From Strigamia acuminata (taxonomy: Eukaryota; Arthropoda; Chilopoda; Geophilomorpha; Linotaeniidae): a stretch of DNA of 64,000 bases. The DNA lies in NCBI GenBank assembly GCA_949358305.1, contig OX442314.1, positions 13,633,060-13,697,059 of the forward strand, given 5' to 3'. Shown here piece by piece: positions 12,328 through 25,800 of this stretch (positions are counted from its first letter, which is position 1; each line of letters opens with the position of its first letter). A program made the position numbers and the translations under genes. The notes under the pieces were generated by a model. The model saw only the letters and a program-made list of their open reading frames with translations, was not told the DNA's origin and searched no databases.

Positions 12328-13725
12328 TCATGTGATCACGGTCCTAGAATTTGCTTCGGCGGGAACGGGTCGCCGCGAACGACCCGGGGTCTGGTTATTG
12401 GTAGTCGGCAAGAGTTTCTGCGACTCCCCGCTCATGAGTTTGTGCTCACTTTTGGCTGAAGGTGGCCGGTTAGGATCCAGTCCACGTCTGCTGGGCAGCG
12501 TCGTGACGAACGTACCCGGCGAGTCGCAATTAGCACCGCCCCGCTTCGGCCTAAAAGTGCTGAATTCGGTCAGAGATCTTTCGTGAGGATCACTGTTCCT
12601 CGCGCCGCCGGAATTGCTGCTGCCAGAGCCGCTCGAACTTCTCGAATTCCTGTTGCTGCTCCCGTGACTCGAGGCCGCTCCGTTTTGATTGATCACGTGG
12701 GGCGAATGTTGCATCTTTTGATTCAACTCTGATATGAGCGGCACGGGTAGGTGACGCCCACCAACGGCCGCGTCTGCGTCTCGAGGCGGCGGTAGCGGTG
12801 GTGCCTTGCGGCCCGCGTACAACGGAGGCGCGGGACTACTGTTGTCTTTGGGTCCGAGCTCCCCAGCGCCGTACACACCCGGGGTGTAAACCATCCTGCC
12901 AGGGGGTAATGGGGGCGGTGGACCTATGACATCAGGTTGATAGTAACCCACAGCTGATCCGGGCAACGACGGGTACAACGCCCTCCTCACGTCGGGGTAA
13001 GAATTGACAAACTCGTGCGGCGCCAGCGCGACGCCGCTCGCCGCACCTTGTCGCAGCTGCTCGATCAGTTCGGCCTCGGTCAGATGAGGAGGACGGTACT
13101 CGTACGCGGGATGGAGATGATGATGTTGCTGATGCTGATGATGAGGAGGGGAGCTTTTATTGGCGCCGGGTACTTCCTTGTCGTAGTACCCGGGTTTCGG
13201 ATCCGAGCCGTACGCCTGTTGCCGGTTTCGTTCCACTGTCCGCACACGGGCGTCCGGGCCGTCGGGAAAAGGCTCCCCTTTCATTTTGCGTTGTCTGTGC
13301 GAAGCGCTGCGGTGATGATTATGCCCGTCGTGCTCCACCTCGCTGCCCACCGAGTCCAAGTCTCGGCACAGATCATCGCCCGTCGAGCCGCGAAGACTGC
13401 TCGTGCCCGAACCCGCTCCTGCACCGTCCTCCCTGCTGCCGTCCTCGTCCTGTTTAGGAAAATCCGCCAAGCTCAGTTCGTCCTCGGCGAATTCGTCTTC
13501 GCTCATCACAGACGGAGGAGGTTCGTCGCTCTCCAAGTCAGAGTCCTGACTGCACCCGTTCGGTTTCTCCGATCCGGCCGACACCTCTTCGTAAGCCGGG
13601 TTGAAATGTTCACGCGATTTGCTCGACTTTAAAGTGTCAGTGTCCTTGGGCGGGTATATGAAAATTTTGTTGTTCATGGGCGTGAAGCCAGCACCGCCGT
13701 AATTGCTGCACTTTACGTCCAGGAG
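12328..13725 (-). CDS. Terminal coding exon: long proline/serine-rich cytoplasmic tail with NPxY motif
   Basis: One 465-codon frame ends at TGA (12330-12328). The exon starts in phase 0 after the acceptor TTCTTATTTATAG, 16 codons before the first internal methionine at 13677. It is far more GC-rich than its surroundings, as expected for real coding sequence. Counted from that methionine, it contains FNPAYEE (NPxY at 26-29, a PTB-domain/endocytic motif); an acidic serine-rich stretch at about 44-85; a basic RQRKMK at 128-133; a histidine-rich run at 179-189; a short predicted helix TEAELIEQLRQ at 200-210; polyproline GPPPPLPPG at 252-260; PPLPPPR at 293-299 (class II SH3-type PxxPxR); and a low-complexity Ser/Asn/Gly segment at 335-362. 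The C-terminus is RTVIT, not a standard class I PDZ ligand. No catalytic domain is seen, so an adaptor-recruiting receptor tail is inferred. The gene is not recognised. The plus-strand frame across the same bases is a shadow. Confidence 0.87.
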   Translation of the reverse strand, partial: LLDVKCSNYGGAGFTPMNNKIFIYPPKDTDTLKSSKSREHFNPAYEEVSAGSEKPNGCSQDSDLESDEPPPSVMSEDEFAEDELSLADFPKQDEDGSREDGAGAGSGTSSLRGSTGDDLCRDLDSVGSEVEHDGHNHHRSASHRQRKMKGEPFPDGPDARVRTVERNRQQAYGSDPKPGYYDKEVPGANKSSPPHHQHQQHHHLHPAYEYRPPHLTEAELIEQLRQGAASGVALAPHEFVNSYPDVRRALYPSLPGSAVGYYQPDVIGPPPPLPPGRMVYTPGVYGAGELGPKDNSSPAPPLYAGRKAPPLPPPRDADAAVGGRHLPVPLISELNQKMQHSPHVINQNGAASSHGSSNRNSRSSSGSGSSNSGGARNSDPHERSLTEFSTFRPKRGGANCDSPGTFVTTLPSRRGLDPNRPPSAKSEHKLMSGESQKLLPTTNNQTPGRSRRPVPAEANSRTVIT

Positions 13726-15462
13726 CTATAAATAAGAAAAATACAAAAAATACAATTACTACCAATTATAATATAGAATAGAAATAAATTTAATCAATTT
13801 CATTCGACTTGTAATTGTGTGTAAAGGCACCAGATGTATTTTAGCTCGCTAGATAAATCAAATCATTCCAATTCAATATCGTAATATTGCAAACTTTTTC
13901 CAATCTCCTTCCTTCTCCCCAAAATAAATTGATCCCATTAAAATAAAAACAAGACGATAAAAAGCGCGTTTAATAATTGCCACGGTTTCATCAAGTTCAA
14001 ATTACATTTAAAGTATTCAGCCATAAATCGCACTAGTAGAAATGCAATATTGTGACGAGGAACAGACAACGCACGGCGGAAATGCGTTTGCCAACTCCCG
14101 GCTCGACAAACTCCTCTCCAGCTTGTGTACGAAGAAGAAAATAAAAATTTAAATGGATGTAATAGATTTCGAACATCCTACTACGGTAACTTATGGTCAT
14201 AATCGCCTCCGCTACTGCATCATAAATAAATGTCCCGATACGAGAGAGAGGCTTTCCGCGTTGCTTATTGGGAACTCGAAATGGAGAAAGAGAAAATCTA
14301 CAAATGATTTATCTCGCGCCCGTTTTGCTCCATCCTATGGCGACACTGAAGGAGGGAGAAAAAGTTTATAACAACACGGATGAGGGAGGGGGGAAGAGGG
14401 GGAAGGGAAATAAGAGAAAAAGAAGAGAGGATTGTGAGGCGAGAAAAAAGATGAAGTGTACTGAAATATGACTCGAGTCCAGGTACTGTATAGTGGCGAA
14501 CTTTTTGCTGGACACTTGATATATTTCAAGCGAATCCCATATTTTATTACAAACGATGACAGACTGTAATAACTTTGCATACAATTTTCGCAACCGCTTA
14601 AATTGATGATGTTATAAAATGCATTTAATATTACTTTGATTCATGGCGCTCCTCTACAATCTTTGCTTGGGCTACTTTATAAGACAAATTAACGTCACAT
14701 TTTTAAAACCTAACTCGATTCTCCACTCCCACTTCATTTTTACCTTTAAACTTTAATTCGTTCATCAATAAACCCAGCGCCATTCATCAATCCCCGCAAA
14801 GAACTTAATTATACTTTTTTTCCCCTCCTCCTCTTGTTTTGTTTCCTTAAATCAAATAAGATCCTTAAACAAACTAATTTTAAAAAAAGAAGGAAAGAAA
14901 AAATAGGATTGCATGCGACCTTCTATTTTTCCCCCTTTTTTCTATATTTTTTTCTTCACCTCTTTAGGTCGAACTGTGTGGGCGGGGGCGCGGTTGTAAA
15001 TCATTCCTATTTGCCTGCTTGCCACTGATAATACTAAGCTTCTTTTCCAAGCGGCCCTTACATATGGACGGAACAGATAATGATTCCCTTCTCAGTCTGA
15101 CGGTCTCTTTTCCTTATAAGATGGAGGATATTGCTCTACCCCAATACACTCTTCCTCTTTCAATTAAAGCTTTTTTTTTTACCCCTCCAAATTTTTCAAA
15201 ATGGTTAAGTGCAGTGATTGAAATTAAACCGTCGAAAAGCGTTATTTTAAATCGCCCGACGATTTCCGTCAAGCTAATTTTTGATTTTTAAACAACTCTC
15301 GAATTCTTTTCGCATGATTAAAACCCACTGCGTAAAATCCCTTTAAACTCCAATATAATCGAAGCACATTTTATTTTTTTTCCACTTGATTAATTAAGAG
15401 AATAATTGAATATTCAGTTTTTTAATAATAAAAACACGATTACAAATTCCAGAATGTTGGAA

Positions 15463-15488
15463 AATTTATAAATTTATAAATTTATAAA
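15463..15488. repeat. 8-bp ATAAATTT tandem repeat
   Basis: Three units of AATTTATA in tandem, followed directly by the palindrome GTAAGCTTAC (15490-15499). Confidence 0.85.
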
Positions 15489-18248
15489 CGTAAGCTTACA
15501 ATATGCGTCTGAAAATCGAGTTGTGCAAAGTCCTTAATGTATTTTAGCATTATAACTGTCTTCGCTCAAGAAAAATTTCAAATTAACCTTATTACCATAT
15601 GCAAGCAAAAACAGAAGAGTTAGCAAAATTACATTAGGCACGACTAAAAATTTATAGAAAAAAATTACAAGAGAAAAAGAAAAAGTAAAAAAAAAAAATC
15701 TTATCCTGCAGCAAGATGATGTTTCCATTACAAATAACCCGAGTCATTAGCACGGTGAAAAGAAAAGTAGAAACAAAGTGGTGGAAGGGGCCACTCATGG
15801 CATTACCCGAGAAAATAAATTACAATTCCATTAAGGTGTAAATTTCTCCTCATCATTTCGGCGCAACAGAACGTGATTCCTCGTTTGTGTGCACTTCTCT
15901 AAAGTCTCTACAAAACCAACCCAAATTCACCAACTGAACATCACTGATGATTGCAGTCGTCAACTGCCACCATTTTTTCTTTCCAACAAGAAATTCTTTT
16001 TATAAATTTTTTTTATAATTTTTTTTTTTTTACTCTTTCTAAATTCCTCTTCCCTGATAATGATCAATAAAATGAGGCCAATAACATGTCCTCTCTTCTC
16101 AAACGAAACAAGAAATGCCTCTCTCCCTTTTACTGCCAAGGTCTGACACCCCACCTTTCATCCTACACGTCCGCAAATAAGAAAAGTGAGGCGTGAAGTT
16201 GTCCAAGTGGCTAAAGACGGATCGACTCGCACTTAGACTTAGACCTCAGTTTTCATTCTCCATCCATTCCCTTTTCTCACATAAGTAGAAACCATTTGTA
16301 ATCCTAGCAAACTCGCATTTTATTCTCCGCAAATCCACACTGCATTGCACAAAAAGGAAAAACACTAACTCCAACCGTTATTTCAGCTTCAAAAAAGCAC
16401 AATTCCATTCAAACCAAGACAAAATTGCAGTATCTCGACATTTTATCCCTGGTTAAAATTGGTAAAATTGAAAATCCCTTCCTATTCCCTTTACACTCGC
16501 AATCCCAACCAAAACAAATTATAAATCGCTACAAATTACGCGCTAAATGAGATTTTCCCACATCACCCATAGAAAAAAAAAATCTTTAATACTTCAACTT
16601 CATCTCACGAAAATCGGAAACAACACATTTGCCTAAATGCTCTTCTTGTTTATAAGCAAATTCCCTACGATCAACGAGGCGCTCGCAACATCCCGTAGGG
16701 AAGCAGACCGTAATGATGCACACGCGCCAACGCCAACCTTCTTCAATTCAACGGTGCACGCGCACGCGCAAACGCCCTGATGAAGCCAACTTGCGATGCT
16801 GAAGCCTCTCTTCATTAGTCGCTACGGGAGCGGAGCAAACGGTCGGGCGCCACCAACCCTGCTCCAGAATCCTCAGAGTGCAATCAAGAAAAAGGGAGAA
16901 ACAACAAGAACCCTGACCTCGCATTCGTTTAAAGGGGCCAAAGAACCCAATTCCGATGCCACTCCAACTCAAAACTTTCCCCATTTAGCTCTCATGGTTT
17001 GTTATTTCACAAATTTCCACTTCGGCGTATTGCATCGCCCATCGAGGATAATTAAGTCCCACAAGTGCACGAAATTACAAAACTGTATTATCCACACAGT
17101 AATGACATGCAAATGAGTTATGAGAGTTGATAAATACGACTCCAATTAATAAGTTTATTGATTTTTTTTTATTTTACCGAAAAATATATTCAACTTGATC
17201 CCCGAGAAATGAATGAGAGACCTAACTCATTAGACTTGAGTGACCTTTGATTATGCGAATAAGGTGGAGAAAACTGATAGAATAGGAATGCCGCCTCGCC
17301 TCGAGGAGCCACGGGTTGTTGGCAACGGCAAAACTCGACTCGCAACGAGAAAAAGAAGCAGAAGATGGCAAGCCCTCCAATTTCATGGCTCGACGGATTT
17401 TAAAACCAAAACGTGATGAGATTGAAGAAACGCAGCTGTTGAGACGACTCAAATCACACAGGTATCTCGCAACTTGGACGTTTGCGTCATTTTATATCCG
17501 AAATATCAAAAAACGTTGAAATTAATTCGCATATTAATACAATTTATCTTGCAAACATTTTTATTTATTTGCAGAAAAAAATAATTTCATTTTCCTCCGC
17601 CATTTACGCGAAAATAAATCACTCTGTATCAACTTGTTGTATTAATTTAAAATCATACATCAAAAATGGTAAAGCGGATAGTCAATTTACAACACGCAGA
17701 GTTCATCCAAATAAAGACCAATAAATCACATCCCACTAGAAAATAAACGCAATCTAAAACTCGTTTTTTCTCGTCCATTATATGGTTGAACAGTTTTATA
17801 TCGACGCAAAAAAACCTCAACAATTAATTCCAATGCGTTTAATGAGGCTTAATATTTCACTTAAGAAATGGCGGAGGGGAATGGAGGGAGAGCCCGAACG
17901 AAATGGGTACCGTCAGAATAGGTTCGAAATTTAAATTCAAATTGGAATAAATTCGAATGCAGTAAGGATGAATTTGCTTCAAATTGATTTTTCTGCAGAA
18001 CTGAAAATTGCCAAGAAAAAGAAAGAAATTCACACAAGTTTACTTCGAATTCCCATTTTCTATGAATATTCGCAGTAAGCAAAGTACAACACATCAATTT
18101 TGAATTTACTTCATTTAACATTCTGACGTATTTCATTCCCAGTGAACTAAATAACCAAATTCCAACTAAAATCCTTTCTTTTCAAAAATTCGAAAGATCG
18201 CGTATGAAATTAAATAATCAATAAAACCGCAAATTAGCAAATTTTTTT

Positions 18249-18302
18249 TCACCACCACCACCACCACAAAAAAATAAATAAAAAAAAAAAAAAAAAAAAA
18301 CC
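18249..18302. repeat. CCA repeat followed by poly-A
   Basis: Five to six CCA triplets run into an A-rich tract interrupted by two TAAA units and ending in about 20 A. Confidence 0.85.
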
Positions 18303-20857
18303 AAATTAAAAGAAAATAAAAATAATGAATTGAAAATATTAACGCGATATTAATAACCCCAAACTGAACACAACGCCGGAGTGGGAATTAAAGAAGCGAC
18401 ACGCCATCTGTCGAGACATTTTTTTATCACTGGAACAAATTACGTGGCACATCATTAGTGTACCCTAGATAGCATGTGGCATCGTTACAAAACATCTTTA
18501 CCTCTCATCCTTTTATGATATTCAAATTTATTCGGCTCTAACGGGTTCATTAGTAATCAAATAATTGCAACGAGCCAGCCAAGTAATTAATTACAAAAGC
18601 GAGGGAAAAAGTTTGAAAAAACAACTCATTGCAATATTATTACTCGTCGAGCCCCAAGGAACGCCTGCTCACGTGTGGGATGACTTCATCAAAAACTTTT
18701 ACAAAGCACATCATCTGTATGCAAGCGTCCAGGTGAGAGGGCTGCAAGTGGGTGGATGAGGATGGGCACCGAGTTGACGTGCGCGTCTAATTTACTGACG
18801 CTGATTACTTCACGAACAGAATAACGCTGACAGCTAAGAACGCTGACCCCTGCTTAAAACGTTTGCGCCGAGCATGCGCTACGAAACTCGCCGGGCGCCT
18901 GCACGAAAAAGCAAAGAAAACGGACCGCCGCTCGGCTGCAGGACCACCAACACTCGAGTATCCATCAGCCCGAAGCTTGGATTGATGCGGGCGGGACGGA
19001 ATCCCCTTCCTCGGAGATGTATGGGCTCCCCCGCAACGCCTTTGCTGCCAGCTGTGATGTCACTCATTTCACCTCCTGCCAAGTTCGTGGGACGTTTTGG
19101 GAAAAAGTTGACAAGTTAATCTAGAAGCGGGGTAAAGAATGACCTCAGAGAATGTGAGTTAGGAAGTCATTCACCACTCCGTGAAAAAAAAAAACAATTG
19201 TATGCAAATTAATTTCCAAAAGAAATTTAATATTGCGAAACACACGTTGCTGCAATTTGGTAACTGTTTACCGTTATAGTTATTTAGCCAAAAGAGTAAC
19301 TAGTTATCGTTAAGTTAGCATAAACTTGTAATTTTGAAGAATTTTGAAGAATTTTAATTGAAAAAGTTGTGATAAATATTGTAATGAGTATGCAAAAATG
19401 TTAAAATATGCAAATGAAATAATAAACATCTCAAACTAGTTAAATAAATAAATAAAAGTCAGAATGCTGCACCTGACACAATTTTAATTTCAATTATCTG
19501 TTGAAAAGTTAGCTTCACCCCGCCACATCTATAAATGCAATCTGGGGACGCTGCACGCAATCAAAGTAACGAGCTCGAATGTTGGCCAATGTCGCAGCTG
19601 GAAGTCGTTCGAGACGACACAAACGTACCACCACCTGTGCAAATGACAAGTTTACCTTTCATGACTTAACCCAACACCGCACAACAAAACAACATCAATT
19701 CTAACCTCTCCGCCATACATCAAAATTAACTCGCGCATAAACCGAGCGAAAATATTGAATTATTCCCGAAAATTAAAATTACTCTACCTCTACGGTCCTC
19801 TCGATTAATTTTATTCCTCCCCCTCTGTCTCTTTTCCCCTCATTACAACAGCTTCTCAATCGAAATTAAGTTCTGCAGGCCTTAATTAGCTATAAAACCC
19901 AAATTTAGAGTTAATTTGCCATAGTTAGTAGAAAGAGGCAGCTGCCTGTGGTCACAGCTGGTCACTCGACACAAGCGGGCAAATTGGATTACGGCACGAG
20001 GATTTCCAAGGTGGACACTGCCAACTTGTTTACGGACGACAAGGGTCACTCACCTTCGCGCGCTCTAGTCGAATCTAATGAAGATGACAAACTGCATGTC
20101 GTTCGCATATCATTTTAAACATGCAACGTCGTCATCAGGCTAAACAAACACACGCTACTAGTACAGCGTCCACAACGAAGATACGAGTATTGCCAAACAT
20201 TTCCTTTAATATTCACTAATAAATAACGAGGAAATTGATGGCGACCGCAAATCCCCTGGCGCTGCGATTTGAAAAGGAAATACATCGTCGCGGCCTCGAC
20301 ACGGTGACTTTGAAAAACCTTCCAATTTTACTCGTGACACGCTCCCAACCACTCTCGATAATCCCTCAAGTCTCATAAAACCTGAGCAATGGAATCCAAT
20401 ATGTTGGTATTGGCGTGCGACTGCTGCCAGACATGCTCGCTGCAACGCCAAGGATGAAGGCACTTTTGCCCTTTTTAGGCCCATTCAAAACTACTGGACC
20501 TTTGTTCACCTACCCAACTATGTAACCAACTTTTGACGTCTCCACCCCGACGGATAGTAAGTAGCACAGGGTCAGTGGCGCGTGGGGCCCTTCCCTATGC
20601 ACTGAGAAATATACGCGTCCCTTTCGCGCCCCCTCTCCGAACGAAGGGGCTGCTGGCATCACCGCAAACGCTGCAGCTCGTAAAACCAGGCCATAAAACC
20701 CTTTTGCCAACCGACTATCCACCTCCACATTCCTTGCAGGCGCACAGGTCGACGAGACGGGCGGGTTTATTGCCAGCACCAATGGGATTTTAATGTCCAT
20801 TGGTCGCCATCTAGTCACAAAAAAACGAAGAAATGAACAGAGTTGTTGAAGCGCATA

Positions 20858-20892
20858 CAAAAAAAAAAGAAAAAAAAGAAAAAAAAGAAAAG
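20858..20892. repeat. A8G tandem repeat
   Basis: Runs of eight A separated by single G, three to four units with a 9-bp period. Confidence 0.85.
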
Positions 20893-22163
20893 ACTAACTC
20901 TATATGAAGTAATTTTGGCCAAAGTCCTTGATGATGAAAAATTCCTCTCTCCCTCTCAAAAAAAAAAAACAACAGTAATCGCACATATTATTCCCATCAT
21001 CATTAACAACTTGAGAAAATGTATCCTCCATCTTTAAAAAAAAAAAACAACTCCTGGGAAAAACTTTCCCCTAGTTTGTGTATTACATTAAACTACATCC
21101 GGAAAAACCTCTAGCGAGACAATTCTCTTCAAGCTAAGTGCAATCGAACAAACTTTCTCTCTCTCTCTCTCGTCTCCCTTCCACCACACAGCCACAACAA
21201 ACAGCTATAACATGCTTAACAGCATAGAAGAGAGAAAATCACGTCAGATCCCTTACTCCCACAGCTCCTGGCCAACATTCGAGTAACACCATGGACTAAA
21301 GGCTAGTTTAGCCGCCTCCTCTTTCCAATTACCTCAAACTGAGCCTGATCTAATCACGAATCGAATGAACATTCAGTGAGAAGAGTGGACGCTTGGGATG
21401 GTGAACTATGTGAAAACATTGCGCCGTTTAGCAGTGTGTAGTTACAAGCCCAGCCAACATTTTCCCTCGCAACGACCAACCCGACTTTGCACGTGGTCCC
21501 TTCATTCCTTATCGATTTTTCTCCATGTCAACGTCGTTCAAGGGGATTCTTCTTCTCCTGATCCCACATCATCCTCCGACTGTATCCCTCGACTCTCAAT
21601 GCATATCATCATTTGCTCGAGCAATCTTCATTCGAGTTTGAAAAAGCCCAGTCGCTCTCTGAATGCATTATAATTCTCGAGCCGCAACCGCTCGACGACG
21701 GACTCTGGCGCGGTCACCCAACCGACAACGGGTTCCTCAAAGCTAAAACCTACTTGGTGTTCAAAAAAAAAGTGTTGCAAGAAGGCGAAAAGTGTGTTTG
21801 ACAGGTGTTTGGACCGTGAACCCAGGTCGAGAATTTTTGATGATGATTCAGCTCTCTGAGATGCCAAACTCAAGTCGCTTCGAACGCTCACTTACGTCAG
21901 CATAAATCAAGAAAGGGAAGGTACGGAAGATCTATAGAGGAAGAGAGAGGAAAAAAAGTACACGGAGCAAAATTAATCTGCACGCGCAGCAAGGGAGTTG
22001 AGAAAAAAAGAGCTAGTATATTGGGAAGAAGAGAAAAAGTGAAATCTCTCGTGGCATCAATTAGTTGGAAGAAGGAAAGTGAACGTATAAAAATGTAGGT
22101 GGAAAAAGAGAAGAAAAAATGGAGAAATATAGCTGGAATGAGCTTGTGAGACCAAACTCTCTA

Positions 22164-22195
22164 TTTTAAAGATTTATAAAGATAAATCTTTAAAA
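22164..22195. repeat. Perfect 14-bp-stem hairpin
   Basis: TTTTAAAGATTTAT (22164-22177) is followed by the loop AAAG and its exact inverse ATAAATCTTTAAAA (22182-22195). It is too short for a microRNA precursor by itself. Confidence 0.7.
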
Positions 22196-23642
22196 AGCTT
22201 TAATTGACCCATGAAATTCGAGAAATGGTTTGTTGCACTTGCCCATAAAACTTTATTGCTCAAACTGGCGTGTAAAAACCCAAAATACACAACAGAAACT
22301 TAAGTTTAGGAAAATACATTCGCTTACGTCTGTGTTAATCCAACAAACTCGATGCATTTTTCCACTTTTATATTTTTTCTTTAGAATATTTATGACGTCG
22401 ACTTTTTGTCAGAGAAGTGGTAAAGAGAATTGTGGATTTTTCGAACCCGTTTGGTAAACTTTGATGTTGGTTTTACGTTCATTTAATGGAAAAACAAAGA
22501 CACTTACGGTAGGTAAATTTAGAAACACTTCATTAATAAGTCACTGTGTGTCACTAAATCAACAAATTCTGCAAGTATGGTCACATGCAAGGGTTTGTCT
22601 ACGATTCCATCCTCAATACCTGACTCCACTTTCTAAAGGCACTCAACAGAGGTCTCTGAGGATGGCTCCGTTAGTCTCGCCGTTAGTAGCAGAACTCATT
22701 ATTAAAAAATGAGAAAAACACTAGTGTCATAAAATATCAATTTATATATAAAAAAAAAAAAAAACTTTAAATGCGCATAAACTTTTTGCTTTAAATAAAA
22801 ATTCACTTTCCAAAAATAAAAATAAAAATAATAAGAAAAATATTTTTTTTTTAAAAAAAAAAAAGTTTAAAGCACAAATTTTAATTAATTTCAATAATCA
22901 AGAAATGGCCAACATAAATCATTCATCACAAAAACTCGGCTGCGCAATCTCATATTTGCCATCGTTTATTTCCAATTAAAGAAACCATAAAAATGCACTA
23001 AAATAAAATAAATAAAAAATTAAAAAAAAAAAAATCCAATAAAAAATTCATTTTAAACCCCAGAGAGAGAAAAAAAAAAACCCGTGACTGTTTATTGATC
23101 GAATTACAAGCCCATATTAGTTGCGCGCTGACAAATTTACAATATTTCAGTCAAATTGCCCTTAAAAAAACAAATGATATAAAAGAGCATGCGCACAGAA
23201 ATTCTCATCGAGAGATTTCGATTGTAAGTGATAAAAAAGAAAGAAGAAAAAAAAAAGAGTGAATGCTTTTCTTCTGCAGTACCTCAGTGGTGCACGAGTG
23301 AATTGGTTTCAAATTATGATAAATGAGCAGCCGCTTCCACCAGCACACAACGAGTGCAACAGATTGGAAAATGATGAGCAAAATAATTGTAAGCGCAGCA
23401 CAAACCTAAAACGACCCACTCCCACAAGGCACCACGGTCATTTGTCGATTAAATCAATTTGGCACGTTTGTGGCCAAATATGACACGATAACACAAGTCC
23501 ACACTAAAGACTTTAAAACCAACCAAATGTTACAATTACAATTACCGTAAATGCTCCGATAGAACACCCCACCCGCACTCTACATTATAAACAAAACCAA
23601 CATTTTGATAATGAATTCATTATTTATTTTAGTTGTTCTGTT

Positions 23643-23744
23643 CAATTTAGATGCTAAATTCAGCCGTTTTGGTCAATTTAGATGCTGAATTCAGCCGTTT
23701 TGGTCAATTTAGATACTGAATTCAGTCGTCTTGATCAATTTAGA
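23643..23744. repeat. 31-bp tandem repeat, three units and a partial fourth
   Basis: Units start at 23643, 23674, 23705 and 23736 (partial). The consensus begins CAATTTAGATGCTGAATTCA and ends GCCGTTTTGGT. Each unit is centred on GCTGAATTCAGC, a perfect 12-bp palindrome in unit 2 and altered by single changes in units 1 and 3. Unit 3 carries most of the changes. It lies in the 12.6-kb intron. Confidence 0.9.
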
Positions 23745-25784
23745 CCCACCTTGTAATGGACATAGCATTCAATGAGCATCCAGTCCGTTTGTTATTTTAA
23801 TGGACACGTCAAATTTTTATTCCCAGGCAAAAAATTAACAAAAACAATAATAAATAATTTTATTGCAGCCTTTGACAAACAACTATTATTAAATATCAAA
23901 TATTCCATACTAAAATTGTTCAATTTTATTTTTTCCCCTATGGTTTCATCAAAAGTAATCGAAACTAAGAAGAAACTCGTAAATTGACCCACGACTTATA
24001 CGGTAATAGTTATTTATACCTCAATTACGAGTATATATTTTATCACGACATCGTTAAAACTACAACATTAACAAATTTACAGCTCATTCACACTAATAAT
24101 AAGTCACGATTTCATTCTTAATGATGACATCAGCTCGTGTACAACATTTTAAAGGAAAGATGGTGCCCACCAAGCCCATCTCGTGCGGAGGAACGAGGCC
24201 CGCATGTAATTTCAAAGGGATCAAAAACTCCCGACGGAGCAAGTCGCTCCTCAGGGCCTTAATTACATCGAAAGCTTTCCTTCTCACCTGCCACATAGTG
24301 AAAATGGCACCTGCTTTAAAAAAAATTGCACCTGTCCATTGGACGACTTGATCATTATGTCATTTCATGACACCCAACTGCCCCTGGCCACGTCTACATC
24401 TGACATAATAAAAAATAAAATAAAATAACTCAAGTGGAGTGTAAAAATATTATTTCTGTAATTACCCAATTAAAAAACACGATATAAATAAATTTTTAAA
24501 AAAAAAAAAAAATTCAGAAAAAAAATGAAAAATAAAATTCTCCCGCTCGAGTTATAAATAAAAAGTTTTGCTGACAGACGACAACCAAGTTCATTGAGAT
24601 TCGGATTGATATGTTCGCAGCTTACTGATCGGCTGGACAAAAGAAAAGATTTCATTTCCAAACGATGCACTTCAGCATACCAATGAGTGAAGTGATCACA
24701 GAACAACTTCAAAGCAGAGAAAGAGACAACCGAGGCGAGAATAAAAACTAGAAGAAAAAAATGTTTTCTCCCCCCCCCCCTTTTTCTTTTTCTTTTAAAA
24801 CCTAATCCCCGAGATGTATTAATGTGTTTTTCGTGTTTTCAAGTTCACGTTATCAACTCAAGCGAAAAAGAGAATGATGTAGTTGGTACATACACTAAGA
24901 TAAAGCAAAAAGCTGTAGAAAAACTTCCTAAAATCAAAAAAAAAATTTAAACGACAAAGAATGACCTATCAACATCAGAAAAAAAAATTTAAAAGACGGA
25001 AAAAAATCCATCACTATAATGTCTGATGCATTAAAAAAATTTACATGCCATGATAGAGATACAGTATAAATAATGACTGAGACAGGTTCCTTGTATAAAT
25101 AAATGCTCTTTCTCCCAAGTGTGCAGATAAATGACTGTGGCGAAATTTTTTATTTGCAAAATTATAAATTAAAAAAATTAAAAAAAAAAAAAAAAATTTC
25201 AAACGATAATTTGATGTATCGCTCACTTTTAATCTAAACACCTCTATACGTGGCATTAACCGATGAAAACAAAACTTGAGCTAATTACAAATGCGCAGCA
25301 TGAACCGTGCATTTTCACATCAAACCTGAGTCAACACTCAAGGTTATCTCGAATATTACTCAAAGTGGTCTAGATATACTGATTAGCAACATCAACAAAA
25401 CAGAGCGGTCACCCACCCCTGATAACACAAAAACATATGCAGAGTGCGCACGTGGATCTACAACCATTATTATAGTTTCAACATTTAAAGATAAACCCAT
25501 GATTCAGAGAAAATTCTATCTCCTGTCCCCAAATTTCTGGTTGAAAATCACGGATTGGCTCAAGCTACCCGGCCCTGTTTTCTGCATCGAAGAATCTTAA
25601 AGTATGAACCCGCTATTATTCAAATTATTATATTTGCTAGTCATTTAACTAATTAAATAAAGATTACATGCACAGCATTGAGTAATTAATGCTCAGCTCA
25701 AAGTCTCCTACTTCTAGCTTTTGATTGCACGATGTAAAGACCTAATTTTACAACAATAAAAGGACTTGATTGAACCTAAGTCCG

Positions 25785-25800
25785 CCATGTTTAAACATGG
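25785..25800. repeat. 16-bp perfect palindrome CCATGTTTAAACATGG
   Basis: A perfect dyad, preceded by TCCG so that the word TCCGCCATG is formed. It lies about 500 bases downstream, in gene direction, of the juxtamembrane exon. Confidence 0.6.

Noticed and set aside
13015-13632. 205-codon plus-strand frame
   Set aside because: It is the antisense shadow of the terminal exon; the minus frame has splice support, motif content and is longer.
15063-15090. TGGACGGAACAGATAATG, vaguely like miR-184
   Set aside because: The match is broken after eight bases and no pairing arm exists nearby.
16200-16235. TCCAAGTGGCTAAAGACGG, tRNA A-box-like
   Set aside because: No B box and no cloverleaf can be drawn.
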